Below, in pieces: positions 33,973 through 41,725 of a stretch of DNA of 64,000 nt. Each line of letters starts with the position of its first letter. Positions within the stretch are counted from its first letter, which is position 1. Source of the DNA: Lachnospiraceae bacterium (GTDB lineage: Bacteria; Bacillota; Clostridia; Lachnospirales; Lachnospiraceae); contig JAAUZJ010000011.1 of NCBI GenBank assembly GCA_014804695.1, positions 242,165-306,164 of the forward strand, written 5' to 3'. The notes beneath the pieces are model-generated. The model had not been told where the DNA came from and made no database searches. It saw only the letters and a list, made by a program, of their open reading frames with translations. A program made the translations under genes and the position numbers.

Positions 33973-34713
33973 ATGTTATCAGGAAAAGTAGCTCTTGTAA
34001 CAGGAGCCGGACGTGGAATCGGACGTGAGATCGCACTTACACTTGCCCGGTACGGCGCAGATGTAATTGTAAACTACAACGGTTCTGAGGAAAAGGCAAA
34101 AGAAGTAGTACAGGAAATAGAGAAAATGGGCAGAAAAGCCATTGCAGTAAAATGTACGGTAGCTGATTATGAAATGTGCGGAAAAATGATAACCGATATG
34201 CTTGCAGAATTCGGTCATATTGATATTCTGGTAAATAATGCGGGAATCACAAGGGATAATCTGGTTATTAAGATGACAGAGGAAGATTTTGACGACGTTA
34301 TTGCAACCAATTTAAAAGGCACATTCAATACGATCAAGCATATGTACCGTCCTTTTATCAAGCAAAAAAGCGGAAGGATAATCAATCTTTCTTCTGTTAC
34401 GGGAATTCTTGGAAATGCCGGACAAGCAAATTATGCGGCCTCTAAGGCGGGAGTTATAGGTCTGACTAAGTCTATGGCAAGAGAGCTTGCAAGCCGTAAT
34501 ATTACGGTAAATGCGGTTGCCCCCGGATATATTGATACTGATATGACCCAGGCGATGACAGATGCTGCAAAGGAAGCTACACTTGCGCAGATTCCGTTAA
34601 AAAGAGTCGGAACGCCTGGAGATATTGCAGAAACGGTAGCATTCCTTGCGAGCGATAAGGCGTCATATATAACCGGACAGGTTATTTCGGTAGATGGCGG
34701 AATGGCGATATAA
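33973..34713 (+). CDS. fabG: 3-oxoacyl-ACP reductase
   Basis: The 246-residue short-chain dehydrogenase reduces 3-oxoacyl-ACP with NADPH. The Rossmann motif GAGRGIG lies near residue 11, followed by '[12 protein letters not shown]', the catalytic Ser in 'NLSSVTG' and the YxxxK in '[11 protein letters not shown]'. '[10 protein letters not shown]' and the final '[13 protein letters not shown]' are standard FabG features. AGAGAGGAG precedes the ATG. The start follows fabD by 23 bp. Confidence 0.97.
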   Translation: MLSGKVALVTGAGRGIGREIALTLARYGADVIVNYNGSEEKAKEVVQEIEKMGRKAIAVKCTVADYEMCGKMITDMLAEFGHIDILVNNAGITRDNLVIKMTEEDFDDVIATNLKGTFNTIKHMYRPFIKQKSGRIINLSSVTGILGNAGQANYAASKAGVIGLTKSMARELASRNITVNAVAPGYIDTDMTQAMTDAAKEATLAQIPLKRVGTPGDIAETVAFLASDKASYITGQVISVDGGMAI

Positions 34714-34751
34714 GAAATATTGAGAAAAATAGAAAGGGGTAGTATTGTAAT

Positions 34752-35987
34752 ATGAGCAGAAGAGTAGTTGTAACAGGTATGGGAGCAATTACACCAATCG
34801 GACTTAGCGTTGATGAGTTCTGGGATGGCGTTAAAAAGGGTCAGACAGGTTTTGGTGTAATTACCAAATTTGATGTAACTGATTATAAATGTAAGCTGGC
34901 AGCCGAAGTCAAGGGTTTTGACGGGAAAAATTATATGGACTTTAAAGCTGCTAAAAGAATGGAGCTGTTTTGCCAGTATGCGGTAGCGGCAGCTAAGGAG
35001 GCTATGGAAGATTCCGGTCTGGATATGGAAAAAGAAGATCCCTTCCGCGTAGGAGTTTCCGTAGGTTCAGGTATCGGTTCGCTGCAGAGTATGGAGGGAA
35101 ATCATTCCAGATTAGTGGAAAAAGGACCTTCCAGAGTTGAACCTTTGATGGTCCCGCGTATGATTTCCAATATGGCAGCAGGAAATGTATCTATCCAGTT
35201 TGGACTTAGGGGAAAAAGTGTAAATGTAGTAACAGCCTGTGCAACAGGGACCAATTCCATTGGCGAAGCTTACAGGACTATTCAGTATGGCGATGCGGAT
35301 GTAATGGTTGCAGGAGGAACGGAAAGCAGTATTACGCCGATTGGAATCGCAGGCTTTAGTGCACTTACCGCACTTACAACTTCAGAGGATCCTGCAAGAT
35401 GCTCCATTCCTTTTGATAAAGAAAGAAGCGGTTTCGTTATGGGAGAGGGCGCAGCAATCGTCGTATTAGAAGAACTGGAACATGCCAAGGCAAGAGGCGC
35501 TAAAATCTATGCTGAAGTTGTAGGTTATGGCTGTTCTTCCGATGCTTATCATATCACGTCACCTATAGAGGACGGTTCTGGAGCCGCCAAGGCTATGGAG
35601 TATGCAGTAGCGGATGCAGGTGCAGATATGAACGAAATAACGTATATAAATGCACACGGGACCAGTACGCATCATAACGACTTGTTTGAAACAAGAGCCA
35701 TTAAACTTGCGTTTGGTGAACATGCGAAAAATATCAGGATCAATTCTACCAAATCCATGATAGGACACCTTCTTGGAGCAGCAGGCGCAGTAGAGTTTAT
35801 TACCTGCGTAAAAGAATTGCAGGAGGGCTATATTCATAGTACGGTAGGCTATAAGGTGCCTGATGAAGAGTGTGATCTGGATTACTGCATTAGTCCAGTG
35901 GAAGAGGAATTTACGTATGCCCTTTCTAATTCATTGGGATTCGGAGGACATAACGCAAGTCTGCTTATTAAAAAATTCGTGGATTAA
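34752..35987 (+). CDS. fabF: 3-oxoacyl-ACP synthase II
   Basis: The 411-residue condensing enzyme elongates acyl-ACP with malonyl-ACP. Cys163 ('VVTACATGTNS') is the acyl-accepting nucleophile, at the same position as in E. coli. The two His residues lie in 'NAHGTSTHHND' and 'KSMIGHLLGAAG'. The N-terminus 'SRRVVVTGMGAITPIG' and C-terminal 'NSLGFGGHNASL' are typical. AGAAAGGGG lies before the ATG. It is the only elongating KAS in the window (no fabB), so the route to unsaturated chains is not evident here. Confidence 0.97.
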   Translation: MSRRVVVTGMGAITPIGLSVDEFWDGVKKGQTGFGVITKFDVTDYKCKLAAEVKGFDGKNYMDFKAAKRMELFCQYAVAAAKEAMEDSGLDMEKEDPFRVGVSVGSGIGSLQSMEGNHSRLVEKGPSRVEPLMVPRMISNMAAGNVSIQFGLRGKSVNVVTACATGTNSIGEAYRTIQYGDADVMVAGGTESSITPIGIAGFSALTALTTSEDPARCSIPFDKERSGFVMGEGAAIVVLEELEHAKARGAKIYAEVVGYGCSSDAYHITSPIEDGSGAAKAMEYAVADAGADMNEITYINAHGTSTHHNDLFETRAIKLAFGEHAKNIRINSTKSMIGHLLGAAGAVEFITCVKELQEGYIHSTVGYKVPDEECDLDYCISPVEEEFTYALSNSLGFGGHNASLLIKKFVD

Positions 35988-36039
35988 TTATAGAAATACG
36001 ATAATTGTTAAATATTATTGATTTAAAGGAGTAATAAAT

Positions 36040-36471
36040 ATGTCAGTTTTAACTGCAAAAGAAATTATGGAGATAATTCCTCATAGACAACCCTTTATGC
36101 TTCTTGATACAATAGAAGAGTTAGAGTCCGGAGTAAAGGCTGTTGCAAAAAAGTGCGTTTCCTATAATGAGCCTTATTTCGCGGGACATTTTCCACAGGA
36201 GCCGGTTATGCCGGGAGTGCTTATTGTAGAAGCGTTGGCACAGACCGGAGCAGTGGCTATTTTAAGCCAGCCGGAATTTAAAGGTAAAACTGCGTATTTT
36301 GCAGCCATTAATTCGGCCAAATTCAAGGGCAAAGTAACGCCGGGAGATGTACTTACGTTGGAAACAGAAATAATAAAGGTAAAGGGACCTATCGGAGTGG
36401 GTTCTGCTAAGGCATATGTGGATGGCAAGCTGGTAACTGCAGCGGAACTTACTTTTGCAATTGGTAATTAG
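36040..36471 (+). CDS. fabZ: 3-hydroxyacyl-ACP dehydratase
   Basis: The 143-residue hot-dog-fold enzyme removes water from 3-hydroxyacyl-ACP to give trans-2-enoyl-ACP. The catalytic pair His50 and Glu64 lies in 'YFAGHFPQEPVMPGVLIVEALAQ'-type helix segments ('GHFPQEPVMPG' and 'VEALAQTGAV'). 'IPHRQPFMLLD' near the start is the usual FabZ signature. AAAGGAG precedes the ATG. In many Firmicutes accB flanks fabZ; here fabH follows directly. Confidence 0.97.
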   Translation: MSVLTAKEIMEIIPHRQPFMLLDTIEELESGVKAVAKKCVSYNEPYFAGHFPQEPVMPGVLIVEALAQTGAVAILSQPEFKGKTAYFAAINSAKFKGKVTPGDVLTLETEIIKVKGPIGVGSAKAYVDGKLVTAAELTFAIGN

Positions 36472-36490
36472 GGAAGGATTGGATAGAGGA

Positions 36491-37453
36491 ATGAGAACGA
36501 GAATCATAGGAACCGGAAGCTGCCTGCCTGAAACAGTTGTGACAAACGATGATTTATCCAAGATAATGGACACTTCCGATGAATGGATAAGCAGCCGTAC
36601 CGGCATCAGGGAACGCAGACTGGTTAAAGAAGAAACTACGGCGTCTATGTCAATAGAGGCTTCTAAGAGGGCGATGGAAAATGCGGGAGTGAGCGCTGAG
36701 GACATAGACCTTATTATTGTAGCTACTATTACTGGCGATCATGTTACTCCGTCTACCTCATGTGAGATACAGGCGGCTATTGGGGCGGACAGGGCGGTTG
36801 CATTTGATATTAATGCGGCATGCTCAGGTTTTATGTTTGCCCTGCATATTGCAGATGCTTATTTTAAAAGTGGAATTTATAAGACAGCGCTTATTCTTGG
36901 CGCAGAAACTCTTTCAAGAATTATGGATTGGAATGACAGAAGCACTTGCGTACTGTTTGGGGACGGCGCAGGAGCGGCAGTAGTACGTGCCGACGATACC
37001 GGCCTCCTTGCTTATGACCAAGGCTCGGATGGTGCAAAAGGAATGGTGCTTGCCTGCCAAAATAGGAAAAATAATAATCCATTGGTGAAAAATCCAATGG
37101 ATATGGAATATACAAGTATGGACGGACAGGAAGTATATAAATTTGCCGTTACTAAAGTGCCTTCATCTATTAAAAAGGTTCTGGATGAGGCAGGGCTTAC
37201 AGTAGAAGATATTGATTATTTTGCATTGCATCAGGCCAATATCCGCATCATCCAGTCTGTAGCCAAGAGGCTGAAGGTATCCGAAGATAAATTCCCCACA
37301 AGTTTGGACCATTGTGGAAATATTTCGGCTGCAAGCGTACCGATCTTATTGGACGAAATGAACCGGAAGGGCTTGCTTAAGCCGGGAATGAAGATCGTGC
37401 TTTCAGGATTTGGCGGAGGACTTACTTGGGGCTCCGCGGTTCTTGAATGGTAG
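36491..37453 (+). CDS. fabH: 3-oxoacyl-ACP synthase III (initiation KAS)
   Basis: The 320-residue enzyme starts fatty-acid synthesis by joining an acyl-CoA primer to malonyl-ACP. Its triad is Cys111 ('INAACSGFMFAL'), His in 'FALHQANIRI' and Asn in 'HCGNISAASVP'. 'SRTGIRERR' and the C-terminal 'GLKPGMKIVLSGFGGGLTWG'-like end ('SGFGGGLTWGSA') are standard. ATG 36491 is chosen because AGAGGA is directly upstream and homology begins at 'TRIIGTGSCLP'; the longer frame overlaps fabZ. FabH at the end of the cluster is unusual, since it commonly leads. Confidence 0.96.
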   Translation: MRTRIIGTGSCLPETVVTNDDLSKIMDTSDEWISSRTGIRERRLVKEETTASMSIEASKRAMENAGVSAEDIDLIIVATITGDHVTPSTSCEIQAAIGADRAVAFDINAACSGFMFALHIADAYFKSGIYKTALILGAETLSRIMDWNDRSTCVLFGDGAGAAVVRADDTGLLAYDQGSDGAKGMVLACQNRKNNNPLVKNPMDMEYTSMDGQEVYKFAVTKVPSSIKKVLDEAGLTVEDIDYFALHQANIRIIQSVAKRLKVSEDKFPTSLDHCGNISAASVPILLDEMNRKGLLKPGMKIVLSGFGGGLTWGSAVLEW

Positions 37454-37485
37454 TTCCGATTTTGTCGAAAAAAATAAAATCCTTA

Positions 37486-38634
37486 TTATCTTTGGATGGC
37501 AAGCCATATACCTGATCCAAGGAGAGCGAATATAGACAGCGCAAGCAATATGACAAAAATCCAAGCCGGAATGTAAATAGGCTTTTTAATTCTTACAGGT
37601 ATAAAACCCTTGTCATTGCAGTAATGAAACCATGCATTGGCAAGGTCATTATTTTGTATACAATCCTTAGGAATGACGATGAACTGTCTTGAATTTTTTC
37701 TCATGAAGTAAAACGCATTATCGGTTTCTGCCAGCCAGTCAGTATCGCTCCAGGGTGATTCTACTTTCCTTTTATTTGCAACGGTATAAGATATCCCGAT
37801 ATCGTTGCACCATACATCCCATCTGCCCAATATATTGCTTTGTGCGGCAATTTTTTCCATATTCTTCCGTATTTGTTTTTCGGGATCTGTAGTCAAGCTG
37901 CGGATTATGAGCAAAAAGAAAAATATGATTGCCGTCGCATATGTCGGCAGGCTGCCAAGGCCTTCTAAGTATAAGAATACTATCATAAACAGGCTGACAC
38001 ATAAATACAGTACGAATTGTGATATAATTCGTTTGGCTTTATTGGGGGAGTATGCACGTAGAGCTTCGAGAGCGCCCTTCTCCGTTTCGACCCATCTTTC
38101 CAAATCCATCGTAAACGAAAAATGAAAATCTTCCGTTACAGGCTCCTGTATGTCAGGATTTGAGCTGTGTATCGGAAATCGAAGCATCTGGGTGAACTGG
38201 AACTGTTCTTTATCATCTGAAAATACACGCATTGGTATGGCATACCATGCCACCTGTGTCTTTGTATGGATTATTCCTAACATCAGAAGACGTTTTCCAG
38301 GTTTTATAATACTAATCTGTTCATAGGGAATTTCTGCATAACCGTTGCCGCTGCTTTTTAACATCCCATTTTCAAGCCAGATTGTCTTTTCTTTCAGATG
38401 CCCCTGCTTAACGGACATGATATAGACGCAGACTACATCAATTAAAATAAACACAAAATAAAATAGAAGTAATTCTATCGGAAAATGGCGTGGCATAAAA
38501 ACTATTATACAATATAAGAACAAGACCGCCAAAAACGCCATCTGAAAAGGTCTTCTCCTTTGACGGTCTAACAGCATCTTGATACACAATTCCAACAATT
38601 CAGTCTTGGTATAGGTAAAAATATATTTTTTCAT
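37486..38634 (-). CDS. YcxB-like membrane protein with duplicated domain
   Basis: The product is 382 residues. Four to five hydrophobic segments are seen, two near residues 30-75, two near 205-245, and one at the C-terminus. After each pair of spans follows a soluble beta-rich domain ('LENGMLKSSGNGYAEIPYEQI' and 'WCNDIGISYTVANKRKVESPW'), each with 'Y.QI..I' or 'W.D..WLAET....YF' patterns like YcxB/DUF domains. So it looks like an internal duplication. Function is unknown. GTG 38649 is a possible earlier start; ATG 38634 has GGACGG upstream. The gene is 18 bp after the diguanylate cyclase and probably shares its transcript. Confidence 0.7.
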   Translation of the reverse strand: MKKYIFTYTKTELLELCIKMLLDRQRRRPFQMAFLAVLFLYCIIVFMPRHFPIELLLFYFVFILIDVVCVYIMSVKQGHLKEKTIWLENGMLKSSGNGYAEIPYEQISIIKPGKRLLMLGIIHTKTQVAWYAIPMRVFSDDKEQFQFTQMLRFPIHSSNPDIQEPVTEDFHFSFTMDLERWVETEKGALEALRAYSPNKAKRIISQFVLYLCVSLFMIVFLYLEGLGSLPTYATAIIFFFLLIIRSLTTDPEKQIRKNMEKIAAQSNILGRWDVWCNDIGISYTVANKRKVESPWSDTDWLAETDNAFYFMRKNSRQFIVIPKDCIQNNDLANAWFHYCNDKGFIPVRIKKPIYIPAWIFVILLALSIFALLGSGIWLAIQR

Positions 38635-38652
38635 AGCATTGCCGTCCACATA

Positions 38653-40422
38653 TTACTTATCGTTAAGAATAAGTTCAATAGCTTTACTTATATATGTCAA
38701 ATTTGCAATATCGCTTTCGGACCATTTTCGGGATGTTTCACTTTTTTTGTAGTAAGCAATATAGCCTTCGTGCTTCGTGAAGTTCATCTTATAAATTAAA
38801 GCGACTTTTATACCTTGTTTAGTAAGATAATCATATGTCTTGGGACACATATGCTTTATCAGTTCCAGTCTATCTATTACTGCCATACCGTGCTCGTTAT
38901 AAAGGTGGACAAAATTCTCCTCCTTTATATATTCGACCGACGATTCGATAGGAGTAGCATTATTATCTGCGCGCCAAGAGCTGTCCATTACCATTTTTTG
39001 GGAATCTCCATAAAATAGATATACCTCATCTAAATCAAAGGTGTTTCCGGTATCCTGCAGCATTACATTTAAAGAAGCCATTGACTGATTGATCAGGTAT
39101 TCCATCATATGCATTACAAGATACTGCTTGTTCCTTTTCTGTATGGTACTTATAGGAGAGTTTACAGGAGCACCCTCGGAGAGTACGTCCCCATGAACAG
39201 CAGGCTCGTAAATAATATAACGGTTCTTACCCTTTTGTTTAGCGCGGTAGAGCATTTTATCCGCAATCTTAAATAATTCGTCATAAACAACCGAGTCAGT
39301 AGGATAAGTCGAAACGCCGATAGAGCAGGTTACCTTCGGAACATCTTTACGATCTTTATATATCCATTCCACATTGCTTCTGACACTGCGGAGTACGCCG
39401 CGCAGGTCGGAAAGATGATTTAAGCCCTCTAAGACAATAAATATTTCATCTCCGCCAATTCTGCCTACCAGACCGTTGTCACCAACTGACTCCTTTATAA
39501 CGCTTGACACAGTGGCGAGAACTTCGTCTCCGAACAAATGTCCCAGAGTATCATTAACCTGTTTGAAATTATCAATATCCAATATACAGATATTTACATT
39601 ATGTTTAGGTCTACGATGTAAAAGATTTTCCGTGTATTCAATAATTGCCTTTTTGGCAAGAAGACCGGTTGTCACATCCCTTTCATAATCGTTGTGCAGA
39701 TATTCACTCTTGGTGGAATTGCTCAAACATTGAATACAGCCAAGTACAATAGGTTCATTATGAGAGTTTAAAACCGTTCGTCCTTTTATAAAATGGATAT
39801 CATGTTCAGGGTCTATGGATTCATCCAAAAGAAGGAGTTTGTGCTCAAAAATTTTGGTTCCGCTTGCGATATTTTCACAAAAATCATTAAAGTCAGAGAT
39901 ATGTTCTTTTTTTACAAGTTCGTTATTAAGAATGGTTTCACGAAATTTATCAAGCGTTCCACGGAAAGAAAATACTCTGTTTATGCTCCCACCGTTAAAA
40001 ATCTGTAAATAATCCTTGTTTTTATCATATGAAAAAAGGTATTCATTCCAAATATCAAGAAACTCGTTACAAATATGGTTTTCATCATAGAGGGAGTCAA
40101 GCTTTTCATCAAGACTATCTATATCAAGGATTTTGATTTCAATAAAATCGGAATCTTCGCCTTCAAGCGAAAACTTAGAAAGTTCAGCCAGGACATGGTG
40201 ATACCGCTTAGCAATAGTCAGAAGACGGAGTACCAGCATGATTGGCTCGTCAAAAGTGAGCTGTGCAAATATCTGCTTAAGGCGCTCTATGTCTTCCGGG
40301 TGTATGTTGCCGGCAAGAGACGCATAATTCTCATAACCTATATATTTATAAAAATTCTTATTAGCTTTTTTAATTTGTAGTCTCTCATCAATAATAGCCG
40401 TAATATTATATAAATTTGTCAT
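38653..40422 (-). CDS. Diguanylate cyclase with PAS-like and C-terminal GAF-like regions
   Basis: The 589-residue soluble protein should make cyclic di-GMP from two GTP. The GGDEF domain (about residues 245-405) starts 'DVTTGLLAKKAIIEYTENLL', contains 'LDIDNFKQVNDTLGHLFGDEVL' segments and has the active loop G-G-D-E-I at about 321-325 in 'GRIGGDEIFIVLEG', with later 'SIGVSTYPTDS' and 'KMLYRAKQKGKNRY'. An N-terminal PAS-like sensor begins 'AIIDERLQIKKANKNFYKYIGY'. The last ~170 residues resemble a GAF-type sensor. The GGDEI variant is compatible with activity. A RxxD inhibitory site is not obvious. AAAGGTATGG lies before the ATG. Confidence 0.9.
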   Translation of the reverse strand: MTNLYNITAIIDERLQIKKANKNFYKYIGYENYASLAGNIHPEDIERLKQIFAQLTFDEPIMLVLRLLTIAKRYHHVLAELSKFSLEGEDSDFIEIKILDIDSLDEKLDSLYDENHICNEFLDIWNEYLFSYDKNKDYLQIFNGGSINRVFSFRGTLDKFRETILNNELVKKEHISDFNDFCENIASGTKIFEHKLLLLDESIDPEHDIHFIKGRTVLNSHNEPIVLGCIQCLSNSTKSEYLHNDYERDVTTGLLAKKAIIEYTENLLHRRPKHNVNICILDIDNFKQVNDTLGHLFGDEVLATVSSVIKESVGDNGLVGRIGGDEIFIVLEGLNHLSDLRGVLRSVRSNVEWIYKDRKDVPKVTCSIGVSTYPTDSVVYDELFKIADKMLYRAKQKGKNRYIIYEPAVHGDVLSEGAPVNSPISTIQKRNKQYLVMHMMEYLINQSMASLNVMLQDTGNTFDLDEVYLFYGDSQKMVMDSSWRADNNATPIESSVEYIKEENFVHLYNEHGMAVIDRLELIKHMCPKTYDYLTKQGIKVALIYKMNFTKHEGYIAYYKKSETSRKWSESDIANLTYISKAIELILNDK

Positions 40423-40690
40423 TTGCCATACCTTTCTTAAAATTCCTTAAAGTGAACCATATTTATTAAATATATTGATACGTGCCTATAATACTATTAT
40501 ATTTATTGTATGTTATTTTGGTTATTAAAACAACATTTTTTTGATATTTTTGCTTCAATTTTTTGCCCTGATATTAGTATACCTGTAAAGCATATTTATT
40601 AATAAATGCATCAGAGCGCTCATAAACTGTTAATAATAAGAGTGGGGAAACAGCACGCGTTCATTTGGAAAGGCGTGTTTATTATGGAAT

Positions 40691-41338
40691 ATGTTAAATT
40701 ATATATGGGCAGTGATGATAATAACGGGCGTTATTTATGGCGCTTTCACCGGAAATATAGAAGCGGTGTCTAAGGCGGCGCTGGATTCTTCAGGGGAAGG
40801 AGTTTCTTTATGTATTACCATGATAGGAGTTATGTCTCTGTGGGTAGGACTGATGGAAATTGCACAAAAATCCGGCCTGATTGCGGGCATGACAAAAGGG
40901 ATTTCTCCGTTTATAACCTTTCTTTTTCCTAATATACCACGCAATCATCCGGCGAGGGAATATATTTCAACTAATCTTATCGCCAATATATTAGGTCTTG
41001 GCTGGGCATGTACACCGGCTGGGCTAAAGGCGATGGAAGAACTGGCGAATCTGGAGGCGGAGCGGGGGAATCCGGAGTATGTTCCTGATGTTGGTGCAGG
41101 GAAAAAAAATGTGGCTTTCAGTAAAAAAGAGCGGGAAGCGTCGAAAGAAATGTGTGATTTTCTTATACTCAATATTTCGTCATTGCAGCTTATTCCGGTA
41201 AATATGATCGTATACAGACAGCAGTATGGCAGCGTGAACCCGACGGCGGTGATTGCGCCGGCGATTGTGGCGACGTTTATCAGTACGGCGGTTGGGGTGG
41301 TGTTTTGTAAGGTGAAGGATAGAAGGCGGAGAGTGTAA
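40691..41338 (+). CDS. spmA: Spore maturation protein A
   Basis: The 215-residue membrane protein matches SpmA, which together with SpmB is needed for full dehydration of the spore core in B. subtilis and clostridia. The N-terminus 'MLNYIWAVMIITGVIYGAFTGN', then 'SLCITMIGVMSLWVGLMEIAQKSG', 'FLFPNIPRNHPAREYISTNLIANILGLGWACTPAG', broken by Gate-domain spans, and 'ILNISSLQLIPVNMIVYR' are diagnostic. It indicates a spore-forming lineage. SpmB is normally the next gene, but here it lies 8 kb further on. The ribosome binding site is weak (GGAAAGG about 20 bases upstream). Confidence 0.93.
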   Translation: MLNYIWAVMIITGVIYGAFTGNIEAVSKAALDSSGEGVSLCITMIGVMSLWVGLMEIAQKSGLIAGMTKGISPFITFLFPNIPRNHPAREYISTNLIANILGLGWACTPAGLKAMEELANLEAERGNPEYVPDVGAGKKNVAFSKKEREASKEMCDFLILNISSLQLIPVNMIVYRQQYGSVNPTAVIAPAIVATFISTAVGVVFCKVKDRRRRV

Positions 41339-41359
41339 AACTCTTCGCTTTTTGATTGG

Positions 41360-41397
41360 AAAGAGAGACTGCCCTGACTTTGACAGCCTCTCTTTTT
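41360..41397. terminator. Bidirectional terminator after spmA
   Basis: AAAGAGAGACTG (41360-41371) pairs with CAGCCTCTCTTT (41384-41395) with one mismatch, and T residues follow on the + strand. On the minus strand AAAGAGAGG follows the small gene, so the structure can end both convergent transcripts. Confidence 0.75.
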
Positions 41398-41400
41398 ATA

Positions 41401-41592
41401 TTACTCTTTGATCTTGTCTATTTCTGTCAAATTAACTCCTGCCACATTAAGCAATGCCTTTAATGTTATATACTCTTCTTTAAGGTCGGCATATGTTTTA
41501 ACGGCATTTTCTTCTTTTGCTAATAACATACGTCTTTGAACTTTGGCAAAATCATCAAGAGCAGATTTTGTTACTTCAATTCCCGACGGCAT
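41401..41592 (-). CDS. Small conserved 63-residue protein, copy 1
   Basis: The 63-residue helical product begins MPSGIEVTKSALDDF and ends 'AGVNLTEIDKIKE'. It is paralogous to the 63-residue gene at 48384 (for example 'ADLKEEYITLKALLNVAGVNLT' shortened to 'YITLKALLNVAGVNLT' aligns with 'YLSLKAILQVSGVNLT'). No membrane segment, Cys or known motif is seen; function unknown. The upstream DNA also matches copy 2, sharing GCAGGTGATTATATGCC and further bases around the start, so the duplication includes the promoter region. AGCAGG serves as ribosome binding site. It is transcribed toward spmA, opposite to copy 2. Confidence 0.78.
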   Translation of the reverse strand: MPSGIEVTKSALDDFAKVQRRMLLAKEENAVKTYADLKEEYITLKALLNVAGVNLTEIDKIKE

Positions 41593-41725
41593 ATAATCAC
41601 CTGCTTTCTATATTGTGGTCTGTACTATTTGATACAATGTAAGTATATCATCTTTCTTTATAACTAACAAGTAGACTTTTAGAGAGAGTGCCATAATCCA
41701 GACAGCTTCTCCTTTTAATCATTTA

